Shown: in pieces, positions 47,030 through 56,139 of the stretch
How positions within the stretch are numbered: position 1 is the first letter of the stretch
Layout of the letters: each line of letters starts with the position of its first letter
Assembly: GCA_012934845.2 (NCBI GenBank)
Contig: WNNJ02001804.1
Span: 62,001 to 126,000 of the forward strand
DNA: 64,000 nucleotides
DNA from: Pomphorhynchus laevis
Lineage: Eukaryota; Acanthocephala; Palaeacanthocephala; Echinorhynchida; Pomphorhynchidae
Reading direction: 5' to 3'
Program-made: the position numbers and the translations under genes
The notes under the pieces: model-generated
Databases searched by the model: none
What the model was told of the DNA's origin: nothing
Seen by the model: only the letters and a program-made list of their open reading frames with translations

Positions 47030-47440
47030 TAATACAAATTCAGGAATAATACAAAACCTATCCAACTTCTGTCAATCCATGCTTCAAGATTATATGTCTC
47101 AATGAGTTCTTGAATAGATTGACTTTAGTCAGAGATACAATATTTGCAGGCAATTGGTTTCAGTTTTGTGCTATCCTGTCTCGGACATCGCTATATTTCA
47201 TATTACCGACCAAAACATGGTCGGTATTATGAACCATTTTCCATGCTAGGACCAAGTCTTTATTTCTAAGCATCTCCTCAATTGATAATAAATTGAGACG
47301 CCTGAGCAAGTCTTGGTATGGAAGCTTTTTATATCAAGTACTAATCGAGTCGCTTGTAGGAGTATGCTCTCTTAAATGTGCATGCATTTTCATAGGCGTG
47401 AGTAAATGGCAGTGCACGCATATGATAAAATGTAACGTTG
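47030..47440 (-). mobile_element. LINE C-terminal fragment (L2/CR1-type)
   Basis: Minus-strand reading gives LPYQDLLRRLNLLSIEEMLR, NKDLVLAWKMVHNTDH and NIVSLTKVNLFKNSL, the region after the reverse transcriptase in LINE-B-like elements (compare LPYEARIKSLNMPTVRERFL near 20115). It is broken and not contiguous with any RT here. Confidence 0.55.
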
Positions 47441-47509
47441 CTGTAAAAATGTGAAAAATCAAAATTTTGTGATCTTCTACAATACCGGGAGGAAAAACTT
47501 TGTAGCATC

Positions 47510-48145
47510 ATAATCTCCCACGACCTCTCATCTGTATTCGAAATCGTTGAGCTTCTTTATTATATTATAGAATCTTCTCTATCGGCTCTGTCATTACTAT
47601 GGATTATCTAACAACTCTGTAGCCTAGATTTCATCGTGTATATCTGACCTTTCTTTCATTTTTCATTCAGCTTCTTATGGCTCTCAACCGTTTTCTCTCG
47701 CACACGGTGTTCCTCAAGGCTCCGTACTAGGTCCGTCATTTTCTCCCTTCTCCACGGTAATATATCCTCAATAACCATAACACACAATTTTCATGTTATG
47801 CAATATGCTGATTATATTCTCATCTACTCTTATCTGTCCTCCTCTCAAATTCATGATCTTGCATCCACTTTCTACGCTTTCCTCTTATCCGTTTCCCAGC
47901 ATCTTTCTTCTATTCGTCTATCACACAATCCTGCAAAGTTCAAAATAATGTGGATAATTCCCTCGTACCTAAGCATTACTCTACCTACCGTATATATATA
48001 CTCAACCATTCTTCCCGACATTAATAATATAGTATTCCTCGTTTTCCACTTTGACAACCATATTTCTCTCAATGAAAGATGTCATTTTGTTTGCGATAAA
48101 TCAAATCAGCTAACTCAGTCTACGGATTTAATATATTTATAAACT
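47510..48145 (+). mobile_element. LINE-A copy 7 fragment
   Basis: It contains PQGSVLGP (near 47715), MQYADYILIYSYLSSSQIHD and a 'VFLVFHFDNHISL' block in a 114-codon frame (47798-48142). Both ends are missing. The right end includes a MITE-type terminus (AACTCAGTCTACGG). Confidence 0.65.
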
Positions 48146-48243
48146 AAGCAAAACATAATAATGCTAAATCAAAATTTAATAATTAAATAATACAAAAAAA
48201 ACAATTTTAAGTTAAGTTAAGAAAAAAAACTGTCTGTTTCAGT

Positions 48244-50211
48244 CTAGCAATCGTCGAGATCGACGCCGTTTTTATCGAAATCCTCATCAGATGTAGATGA
48301 TGATTCATCAGAACTTACCAAGCAATTCTGGACGAATTCTATTTTATCGACCAGTTTTCCACACGTAGCAACCTTCATGCTTGAATATCCAGCTATCATA
48401 TCGATATTAAATTCCTTCGTGCTACAGCATTGGTCTAGCATGTGATTCATTACTTCCTCGCATAGTTGATCAACGTTATCATCATTAGTTAATATTGTAT
48501 CAGAAGGCGTTGCCGTTGTCGAATCTGGATGTGTAAGGCTATTTTCTTGTTTTGCAGTTTCGGTAACAGCAGATTTTAGATTCATAGAGGAATCTTCTTC
48601 CATAAAATCGATAAACTCCGATACCCATTTAGGGTTGATCTTCATGTTGACATCGCAGAACGCTCGTATGATTGATAGGAAAACGAATCTGAGCTGCTCC
48701 GGTGTTTGAATAAGCCCAGGACGTTCATTACGAAGATTGTGTAAAATATTCATAAGTTGAGCATGAGAGTTACAACCTTCACTTGCTGCAAGTAGAGTGA
48801 GGACGATATCTACAAAAGCAAACGTGCCACTTCTTCCGATACCAGCACTGCAATGAATAACTGGTGAGTGTTCGAAGACATGTTGACTTCGTAATATGCT
48901 AAGAAAACGAAGGAAATTTTCAGGGCAAGAGGGTTCGCCAAAGTCAGGCCAATCAGTATAATTGTAATGATGTATATCTCTTGTTTCGCCTGTATTGCTT
49001 TTTAGAACTTTTAAAATCCTCTCTACAAACGAGTCGTAATGTATTCCAGATTGAAGTTCAACAGTCATATCGATATCGTTCAAACGCATAATTGCCGTAT
49101 CTTCTTCGGTAAGACCATCGATTAGTATATTTTCCATAGTGCAGTCCATTGTAAAAAACTGGAAGCATTTGGAACGGCCCTTTTCTACTAACTTATTCAG
49201 AATAATAATCGACCGAACGTTATCTCGCCAAACCATATTCCAATAATGTGAGATCATGTTCGACAAAGGGCCCTGAGAAAGTATGTATGATCGATTTGCA
49301 TGTTTATATCCAACAAAGTTAGCATTGATATACGATGTTTGACAGTTTTTAAGTTTTACTAATGTGCTGTCGACTTTTCCATTGCGTTCTAAAAAAGGAT
49401 ACGCAGTGTAGTTATATTCACCCGACTGTTCATAGTCGCGATCCCATTTATTCGTAAGATTTAGATCTTTTAATTGACTCGGAGCAAGCCCGCGCATATT
49501 GGTGGGCATCTGTAATCCATAATCTTTTAATCTTAGAAATTCTCGAAAACCTTCACACTTTTTATTTCGGTTGATTTGACTGCATATGGATTTTGGTATT
49601 AGTTCGTCGGAACCTTTTGTCGGGTTCAGTGATATGCGGGAAACACTGGCGGATGAAGGCTCCGTAGGCCCGCTTTCAGAAATATTTAATTCGCGGGCTT
49701 CGGCAACTGCTTCTTCGTCTGATTGGGGTAATTCTTTTTGGCCATCATCATTCGGACGCATATGTATTATCGTGGAGTCAAGAAAATTGTAACCAGCTGT
49801 TGAACTGTGAATGCAAACTTCGCGAGGTTCAGGATGGCAAATGTTCGGATTTATTTGGTCGAAATATGGATGATAATTGTTTTCAATGCTCGATAGAAGG
49901 GCCTTTGCATTTCCTCGCATCAACGCGATTGAAATACGCTGAAACAGGCGGGCTGCTGCAATATCGTACGACATTGATGAACGAAGAGCTAAATTTCGAG
50001 CTATGCGCCTAACTACTTGCTCACCCTCTGGATTCCAGCCTCCGTAACACTCTAGCACAGCAGGGGTGAAGTTGTACCCTGCTTCGATCATTTGAGCCCG
50101 GTATTTCCTGTCTTTGACATTGGAGGCGTACTCATTGGCAGAGAAAAGTTGGGTACGAGCGGCATGGCGGATGCAGGCCTTCTGTAGCGGGTTTGTAACC
50201 GCAAAATCCAC
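48244..50211 (-). CDS. Restriction-like endonuclease fused to a protein tyrosine phosphatase (C-terminal part of RLE element 2)
   Basis: A 655-codon frame, open further upstream to about 50262 (RPADILIYGDPSEAVDFAVT). Residues 1-105 complete the endonuclease (DFAVTNPLQ, then FTPAVLECYGGW at 48-59). Residues about 106-214 are a Ser/Glu-rich linker. Residues about 215-520 are a classical PTP domain of the PTP1B/TCPTP/PTP61F type: SYINANFV (293-300), RSYILSQGPL (307-316), WPD loop (421-423), VIHCSAGIGRSGTF (451-464) with catalytic Cys454 and Arg460, and the Q-loop GLIQTPEQLRF (499-509). The phosphotyrosine-recognition loop is altered (NYTAYPF; no Asp where PTP1B has Asp48). A 135-residue acidic Ser/Thr-rich tail ends in DLDDC. 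All catalytic residues are kept, so an active phosphatase is plausible. Host PTP genes usually have introns; this one has none, which suggests capture of a spliced transcript. Confidence 0.88.
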   Translation of the reverse strand: MDFAVTNPLQKACIRHAARTQLFSANEYASNVKDRKYRAQMIEAGYNFTPAVLECYGGWNPEGEQVVRRIARNLALRSSMSYDIAAARLFQRISIALMRGNAKALLSSIENNYHPYFDQINPNICHPEPREVCIHSSTAGYNFLDSTIIHMRPNDDGQKELPQSDEEAVAEARELNISESGPTEPSSASVSRISLNPTKGSDELIPKSICSQINRNKKCEGFREFLRLKDYGLQMPTNMRGLAPSQLKDLNLTNKWDRDYEQSGEYNYTAYPFLERNGKVDSTLVKLKNCQTSYINANFVGYKHANRSYILSQGPLSNMISHYWNMVWRDNVRSIIILNKLVEKGRSKCFQFFTMDCTMENILIDGLTEEDTAIMRLNDIDMTVELQSGIHYDSFVERILKVLKSNTGETRDIHHYNYTDWPDFGEPSCPENFLRFLSILRSQHVFEHSPVIHCSAGIGRSGTFAFVDIVLTLLAASEGCNSHAQLMNILHNLRNERPGLIQTPEQLRFVFLSIIRAFCDVNMKINPKWVSEFIDFMEEDSSMNLKSAVTETAKQENSLTHPDSTTATPSDTILTNDDNVDQLCEEVMNHMLDQCCSTKEFNIDMIAGYSSMKVATCGKLVDKIEFVQNCLVSSDESSSTSDEDFDKNGVDLDDC

Positions 50212-50242
50212 TGCTTCCGACGGATCTCCGTAAATTAGAATA

Positions 50243-52852
50243 TCAGCCGGTCTCTCTGAGATTCTTTATCAGGTTCGGGACTTCTCGTCCAACGTGCATT
50301 TCAGCCGATTGTGCAGCCTGAAAAACAATGTCTCGTATGCCATTATGACGTAGGCCTGTAAAACCTCCAAAAGAGCATGTTAAGGCATGGAAACCCATAC
50401 AATCAGCTTTACGGTAACACCTACTGCACCTGTAGATTTTATCAGAAATGGGAATGCCCAGCCAGAAACGTATTAGGACAGAAAATTCGTTGTCGGTCAG
50501 CGCTAGACCAAGACTTTTGTTGGGTGTACATTGTAGCCAAGCATTTGCGTGGGGAGAGGACACTGAAAGTATTCGCGCTTTGTCCGCCTCACTCGATCTC
50601 GATTTTAACTGATCTAGCATGGCTGAGTCAATGAGAGAGGACAATTTTCCCTGTACTGTCGACACAACGAACTTAGTTGAAACTTCCTCTAGTGCGTTTT
50701 TTGATGTGATGAATCCAGGAAAAGTACTAGCATCCAGATCAAGAGAAGTTGCGACAGCTTGAGTGCTTGCTATAAAGGCTGCTGAACAGTGTTTCAGAGT
50801 ACTTCTCAGACCGAGTCCGCCCATTTTTAGAGGAAGTTCAGCTTGCCACTTTTTCTTGGTTGAAAGTTGAACTGATGTGATTATTCCAAGTGCGCGCATA
50901 ACTGCCTCGTCGAACCGATGGCAGAAGTCGTCCATAAAACGGAAGTCAACGTTTCTCATGTAAAATGCCACTCTAGGGGCTGACGCGCAGTGTCGCAGAA
51001 GCAAATAAGCTACATGAGCATCAGGAATTGATGTCACGAGATCTATATCGTGGAGGAGTTTGGGCATAACCTTTTCGAGCATGAACGACTTGACAAAATC
51101 AGGCGAGCCAATCGGACAACCAAGTAGTGAAAAATTGCGACCACTCACAACTGTACAGGGTTGCTGACAAGTATTGTTGATGGATTGAATATCGTCTGTG
51201 TTTCCTATAAGTTCCGTCTTACCCCAGTTAATGGACAATCCAATCATTGAAAATTCTGAGGAGATAAAATTCAGTGCAAGAGCAATGGCATTTGGGTTGC
51301 CCCCAATGATGCCATCATCCAAATACCATTTGTTGAAATGAATGCCCTCCATATTGTTAAGCTGTGCAAGTACTGGGTGGATTGCCACAGAGAACAGTAG
51401 AGGGCCTAAGGGGTCACCTTGTTGAACTCCGGATTCAGATTTTAGGTATTGCGAGCCGAAACGGAGATAAGTGGGGTGATCGTAGCACCAACGTACCCAC
51501 GCTGCCATTTGAGGAATTTGGGATTCAATTGCTCTCAAGAAAATACGCCTGTCAATAGTGTTAAATGCGTTCGACACGTCGATTTTTGCCCACGTCCAAT
51601 TTCCCAATTCAGGCATATGTTCGTTCGTGCGGCGGACCTGATGGATTATGTTGTCAATGCCGTTCGGTGTTGCAACGCCCATCTGTAATGGTCTGAGAAT
51701 CGTTACGAACTCTCCTCTTAACTTCGAACAAACACACTTTGAGCATATTCGTCGGAGTGTATCTCCAATTGCAATGGGGCGAATACCTCCGTTTGGCTTT
51801 TCTAGAGCGATGAGGTTCGCGCCTGCCAAGAAAGGAGCAACTTGTTGTGGTAAATCACCTGCCACCATGTTGTTTATCAATTGCGTTAAGCGTGAAAGAA
51901 GTGTTCCTGAGGGATCGGCGGAAATGAGGTCCTGCAAGTGTTCGGGCCTCAGTCCAAGACAACCAGGCGATGATGCTGCGGGGAAAGAAAATACAGCGTC
52001 TTTTACGGTATCACTGTCAAAAAGAATAGGCTGACTATTACAAAGGTATGAGTGATGTATGTCTTTACCCGCGGGGTGCAAGTGACCCAGCCGCTGTCGA
52101 ACTTCGTCAGTGGGTGAAATATATCGGGACGAAGATAAACGTTGCATGGCCTTACTGTAATTACCCTGTCTTGCCAAATCTATTGACGACATCATTGTAC
52201 TAGTGTGAGCTGTTTTTTTGGGAGAATTGAGGAATGGCAAAACTTGATCGCGTATCTCTCCGAGCTCTCTAGATTCAATGTTATCTAGCATTCGAGATAT
52301 ACCCTGTAGAGTCGCGTTGCGGCGTCTTGAGGGGCGACCTTTGATATCTGACTTAATGAAGGCAATTTTGGCAAAACCGAGAAGGAGTGTCCAAGATGCG
52401 GGTGAACGATAATGCAGCGCATCAGCAATGAGTCTTGACAATATTCGAGCAGACCTGCTTCGAAGATTCCAGGGAATGCGTCGAAAAGTAGGCACTTCAG
52501 ATTGCCATAATTCGCGAAGGAACGACCAGGTGATGTATGACTCACTCACCGCGTCAACGTGAGCCTCAGTTGATGTATGACCAGACGTTTTAAGGAAGAT
52601 GTCATCATTAACACGCTTACTCTCCGGAAACAAAAAGTTTGTCGGCGGAACAGTGACGTTAGTAGTGGCAGCCATTGGAGTTGGCGGGAGAGACGATCCT
52701 AGGCATCGAGAACGTATTGGTCCGTGTACCTTTATGAGTCCGAGCTTAGTAATGGAAATAACTCGCCCACAAACTGAACAAAGCGAGGAGGTATGTGAAG
52801 GGTGTAGATGAGGAATTGGGTTTTCTGACATGGCGTCGTTATTGCAAACCAC
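50243..52852 (-). CDS. RLE element 2: zinc finger and reverse transcriptase
   Basis: An 869-codon frame starting at ATG 52852. A zinc finger (Cys25, Cys28, His43, Cys50) lies in LCSVCGRVISITKLGLIKVHG, a motif known at the start of RLE-type proteins in basal animals. The reverse transcriptase spans about residues 290-560: NLIALEKPNGGIRPIAIG (346-363), WAKIDVSNAFNTIDRR (421-436), SGVQQGDPLGPLLFSVAIHP (474-493) and the catalytic YLDD (510-513). Near the C-terminus are CSRCYRKADCMGFHALTCSF and RHNGIRDIVF. The frame ends after LIKNLRETG, where a 1-base shift near 50260 leads into the endonuclease-phosphatase frame. The reading is otherwise unbroken. Confidence 0.87.
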   Translation of the reverse strand: MVCNNDAMSENPIPHLHPSHTSSLCSVCGRVISITKLGLIKVHGPIRSRCLGSSLPPTPMAATTNVTVPPTNFLFPESKRVNDDIFLKTSGHTSTEAHVDAVSESYITWSFLRELWQSEVPTFRRIPWNLRSRSARILSRLIADALHYRSPASWTLLLGFAKIAFIKSDIKGRPSRRRNATLQGISRMLDNIESRELGEIRDQVLPFLNSPKKTAHTSTMMSSIDLARQGNYSKAMQRLSSSRYISPTDEVRQRLGHLHPAGKDIHHSYLCNSQPILFDSDTVKDAVFSFPAASSPGCLGLRPEHLQDLISADPSGTLLSRLTQLINNMVAGDLPQQVAPFLAGANLIALEKPNGGIRPIAIGDTLRRICSKCVCSKLRGEFVTILRPLQMGVATPNGIDNIIHQVRRTNEHMPELGNWTWAKIDVSNAFNTIDRRIFLRAIESQIPQMAAWVRWCYDHPTYLRFGSQYLKSESGVQQGDPLGPLLFSVAIHPVLAQLNNMEGIHFNKWYLDDGIIGGNPNAIALALNFISSEFSMIGLSINWGKTELIGNTDDIQSINNTCQQPCTVVSGRNFSLLGCPIGSPDFVKSFMLEKVMPKLLHDIDLVTSIPDAHVAYLLLRHCASAPRVAFYMRNVDFRFMDDFCHRFDEAVMRALGIITSVQLSTKKKWQAELPLKMGGLGLRSTLKHCSAAFIASTQAVATSLDLDASTFPGFITSKNALEEVSTKFVVSTVQGKLSSLIDSAMLDQLKSRSSEADKARILSVSSPHANAWLQCTPNKSLGLALTDNEFSVLIRFWLGIPISDKIYRCSRCYRKADCMGFHALTCSFGGFTGLRHNGIRDIVFQAAQSAEMHVGREVPNLIKNLRETG

Positions 52853-52876
52853 TCGATCGCTGAGTTATAAATTTAC

Positions 52877-53763
52877 TACCGTTGCTTACTGTCGTTGCTT
52901 ACTGTCGTTGCTTACTGTCGTTGCTTACTGTCGTTGCTTACTGTCGTTGCTTACTGTCGTTGCTTACTGTCGTTGCTTACTGTCGTTGCTTACTGTCGTT
53001 GCTTACTGTCGTTGCTTACTGTCGTTGCTTACTGTCGTTGCTTACTGTCGTTGCTTACTGTCGTTGCTTACTGTCGTTGCTTACTGTCGTTGCTTACTGT
53101 CGTTGCTTACTGTCGTTGCTTACTGTCGTTGCTTACTGTCGTTGCTTACTGTCGTTGCTTACTGTCGTTGCTTACTGTCGTTGCTTACTGTCGTTGCTTA
53201 CTGTCGTTGCTTACTGTCGTTGCTTACTGTCGTTGCTTACTGTCGTTGCTTACTGTCGTTGCTTACTGTCGTTGCTTACTGTCGTTGCTTACTGTCGTTG
53301 CTTACTGTCGTTGCTTACTGTCGTTGCTTACTGTCGTTGCTTACTGTCGTTGCTTACTGTCGTTGCTTACTGTCGTTGCTTACTGTCGTTGCTTACTGTC
53401 GTTGCTTACTGTCGTTGCTTACTGTCGTTGCTTACTGTCGTTGCTTACTGTCGTTGCTTACTGTCGTTGCTTACTGTCGTTGCTTACTGTCGTTGCTTAT
53501 TGTCGTTGCTTAGTGTCGTTGCTTAGTGTCGTTGCTTGGTGTCGTTGCTTAGTGTCGTTGCTTAGTGTCGTTGCTTAGTGTCGTTGCTTAGTGTCGTTGC
53601 TTACTGTCGTTGCTTACTGTCGTTGCTTACTGTCGTTGCTTATTGTCGTTGCTTAGTGTCGTTGCTTAGTGTCGTTGCTTGGTGTCGTTGCTTAGTGTCG
53701 TTGCTTAGTGTCGTTGCTTAGTGTCGTTGCTTACTGTCGTTGCTTAGTGTCGTTGCTTACTGT
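52877..53763. repeat. 13-bp minisatellite (TTGCTTACTGTCG), about 68 units, in the leader of RLE element 2
   Basis: Near-identical units from 52877 to about 53495, then variant units (TTGCTTAGTGTCG, TTGCTTGGTGTCG) to 53763. A block of variant units (about 53490-53590) recurs at 53635-53735, showing recent multi-unit duplication. It begins 25 bases upstream of the element's start codon. Plus-strand ORFs of 214-227 codons here are repeat artefacts. Confidence 0.95.
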
Positions 53764-53861
53764 AACTATTATTAATCGTAACTATTATTTGACGTCACTA
53801 ATTTGTTGAAATTGAGTTTTTGTATACAGATGGATATGTAATTTGTGTAAGATGTTGTAAT

Positions 53862-53883
53862 TGTATTTACTTTAGATCTCAAA
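53862..53883 (-). other. Leader motif shared with the 46.7-kb insertion
   Basis: TGTATTTACTTTAGATCT and the next 4 bases are identical to 46911-46932. A related TGTATTTGCTTTAGAT is at 28791-28806 near RLE element 1. This is probably part of the 5' end of this element family. Confidence 0.55.
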
Positions 53884-54066
53884 CTTTTTTAAGGTCTTTT
53901 AAACTTTAAGGTCTTTTAAGGTCTTCAAACTTTTTTTATTATTTTATTAAATAATAAAATTAATAATTGTTTTTAGATTTTCTATAATTTATATCAAGTT
54001 AAAATAAAAAATTGAAATTTAAAATAAACGTCATTTTTATGAATTGACTAATAAATAACAGACGTT

Positions 54067-54217
54067 GTATCAGAATAAGGATTAGAGGTCATCAGGAGGA
54101 ACTGCTATGTTATCAGGTTTCGGCCCCTAATTCCTCTACCCAACATAGCAGCGGGGCCAAATACATGCTAATGATGTATTTCCTCTGAAATAACTATCTA
54201 GTATCTTATTCTAATAC
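54067..54217 (-). ncRNA. Penelope-associated structured RNA element with pseudoknot-like pairing, copy 1
   Basis: An imperfect terminal stem (54067-54079 with 54205-54217) encloses two interleaved helices: CTGCTATGTT (54102-54111) with AACATAGCAG (54142-54151), and GGCCCC (54122-54127) with GGGGCC (54153-54158). An 8-bp hairpin follows at 54159-54181. It directly follows the 3' end of a minus-strand Penelope-like reverse-transcriptase fragment. Which strand is the RNA is inferred from that fragment. Confidence 0.5.
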
Positions 54218-54225
54218 AAAGTATA

Positions 54226-54680
54226 TTATTTATTATCCATCCATAAAAATTTGCCACTTAAGAGTTTAAATTTATTCTTTATATTATTGTGTTGATTTAT
54301 ATATTTTACTATTTTCTGCTTGATGTTATTTTTATAGTAACCTAGTTTAAAATATGTATCTATTAAATTATTTAAATGATTTTGAAGAAAGCCAATATCA
54401 TTACATATTGTTGCAATTCTTAAAATTTCATTATTTAATGTATTATATTTTATATTATATGGTATGCATGAATGCTCATGCAAAAATATGTTTCTTGTAA
54501 ATTTAAATATGTCATCTTTACGATATAAATTAATAGTAGTTTTAGTTAATGTTAATTTAATGTTCATATCTAGATATACACCTTCTTTATCATTAATATT
54601 GGTTTTGTTAAGAATAAGGCTTTCTGGATAAATTTGTTCACTAATTGAATAAAAATTATTAGAATTAAATACACATATAT
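54226..54680 (-). mobile_element. Penelope-like element fragment (RT C-terminal half)
   Basis: An open minus frame (54226-54567) gives NLYRKDDIFKFTRNIFLHEH, CNDIGFLQNHLNNLIDTYFK and ends FKLLSGKFLWMDNK. Upstream are traces of the YxDD and IYP blocks (to 54680). It matches the fragment at 3815-4123. The structured repeat (54067-54217) lies immediately 3'. Confidence 0.6.
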
Positions 54681-54686
54681 CATCAA

Positions 54687-54895
54687 GTCCGCTCTTTGTT
54701 CCCGCTACTCGGTGATATTCGCCGTATTCGTAGGTTGATCGATTTTCGCTAATGTCTTTCTCTTTTATCCGTACTTTTATTTTCCCGAATCGATTATTTC
54801 CTTAGCATGTTCTCCAACTCTCCTGAAACTATTCTCCAACGTATTGTAAACTCAGCAGTTCGCCTTAACCTGAGTCTCCGACGTTTTGACAACAT
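54687..54895 (+). mobile_element. LINE-A fragment (post-RT region)
   Basis: Plus-strand words SRIDYFLSMFSNSPETI and LQRIVNSAVRL match the LFPKIDYCLSLFANSPK...LQRIINSAVRVLF region of other LINE-A copies. It is inserted in or beside Penelope-like sequence. Confidence 0.55.
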
Positions 54896-55189
54896 ATATC
54901 AATATTTCAATATTTTAATATTGAAAACATATTTCAACATATTTTAATATTTTAGATTTTCAGATTTACATTTTTGTTTTTAACTACGTTTCTGTAATTT
55001 ACTTTAATTTACTGTATTTAAGTTTAATTTATTTCAGGAAAATACATTATCTCAAATTTTATCTTCCTAAACTTGTCGAGACTATGAACTTTTTTCAAGA
55101 GCTGACCAGTTATAGTTTTTCATAATTTAAATTTTAACTATTCAACTATTAAGTAAAAATATAAATAATCTTATATTAGGAAGATATAC

Positions 55190-55720
55190 ATATATATGTT
55201 ATAATAACCTTAACGCCTATCTAACAAAAATTAAACCATCAAATAAATATAAATATATGGATAAAATTGAATTAATAGAATCCTTAAATATTTTGATAAA
55301 TCAAAATTATTTAAAAGTAGGGACATCTATATTTAGACAAGTAAAAGGTATTCCAATGGGTGGTAATAGTAGCCCAATTATAGCTAACTTGTTTTTAAGC
55401 TTTATATTTGAATAATTAAACCGTGTTTCAAAAGTGAATGAAATTAATAGAATCTTTAAATCCTTTTCTAAAATAGCTATAGAAATAATATTGATGATAA
55501 AAAAGTATAAATAGAAATGAACATTAAATAAACATCAATTAAAACTATTATTAATTTGAAACCTTAAATATTTTGATAAATCAAAATTATTGAACATCTA
55601 TATTTAGGCAATTTAAAATTTTCAAAATTGAATGAAATTAATAGAATCCTTAAATCCTTTTCTAAAATAGCTATAGAAATAATATTGATGATAAAAAAGT
55701 ATAAAGAATTTTTATGTTGT
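55190..55720 (+). mobile_element. Penelope-like element fragment (RT core) with a duplicated segment
   Basis: Plus-strand reading gives LIESLNILINQNYLKVGTSI and RQVKGIPMGGNSSPIIANLF, the core block missing from the other fragments. A segment of about 75 bases (beginning GAATGAAATTAATAGAATC at 55440) recurs at about 55627-55706, separated by about 187 bases, so part of the fragment is duplicated in tandem. Confidence 0.6.
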
Positions 55721-56048
55721 GGTTAATTTTTTATGGATAAGCATAGGATTATATTGCACACGAATGTAATTTTAACAAAATTATTGCCATTATTATGTCA
55801 TATAATGCCACATAACTTATGACATGACATATAATATATAACATATGAATTATATTCTAGACCGTTTTTTAAAGTGAAAATAAATAGATTTAGAGAAAGA
55901 AAATTTAAATGATTTTAACTCATTTACTAAGACATCTATTGTTATATTTTGTTACTTATAACATAATGTATTATAAATTACATCGTAATTTTGGAACAGA
56001 AACAATAAAATAATATATAATTTATTTTAATGATTTCTGCTTATTCCG

Positions 56049-56120
56049 GCTTCAGTAGTATAGTGGTTAGTACTTCGCGTTGTGGCCGCGACGACCCTGG
56101 TTCGAATCCTGGCTGAGGCA
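56049..56120 (+). tRNA. trnH: tRNA-His (anticodon GTG)
   Basis: The 72-base sequence folds into a full cloverleaf: acceptor GCTTCAG/CTGAGGC (7 pairs, one G-T), D arm GTAT/GTAC, anticodon stem TCGCG/CGCGA with loop TTGTGGC (anticodon 56082-56084), and T arm CCTGG/CCTGG with loop TTCGAAT. It has a discriminator A at 56120 and a G at 56048 where the extra 5' G of tRNA-His belongs. The T stem has one T-T mismatch in its middle. B-box GGTTCGAATCC is perfect. No intron and no encoded CCA, as expected for a nuclear gene. Confidence 0.95.
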
Positions 56121-56133
56121 TTTAATTATATTA

Positions 56134-56138
56134 TTTTT
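56134..56138 (+). terminator. RNA polymerase III terminator of tRNA-His
   Basis: A run of five T begins 13 bases after the discriminator base, the usual type and position for Pol III termination. Confidence 0.7.
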
Positions 56139-56139
56139 G

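Larger units (their letters stand above)
48190..53890 (-). mobile_element. RLE-type non-LTR retrotransposon 2, carrying a protein tyrosine phosphatase domain
   Basis: The leader (52853-53890) is mainly a 13-bp minisatellite. It is followed by a zinc finger, a reverse transcriptase, a C-terminal CCHC-like knuckle and a restriction-like endonuclease, and then, in the endonuclease frame, a tyrosine phosphatase domain and an acidic tail. A single 1-base frame change near 50260 separates the frames. The 3' region after 48244 holds two A/T homopolymer runs; no flanking direct repeats were identified, so the outer borders are approximate. Confidence 0.8.

Noticed and set aside
48244-49600. The phosphatase as an independent ordinary host gene
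   Set aside because: It has no introns, no separate start context, and its frame is open continuously from the endonuclease. It is kept as an alternative only under the first finding.
52830-53578. Plus-strand frames of 214-227 codons (LTVVAYCRCLLSL repeats)
   Set aside because: Artefacts of the 13-bp minisatellite; all three frames are open in the same way.
54159-54195. Plus-strand hammerhead candidate (CTAATGA ... GAAA)
   Set aside because: The core needs CTGA and this has CTAA; the other copies lack both parts, and stems I and III cannot be drawn.
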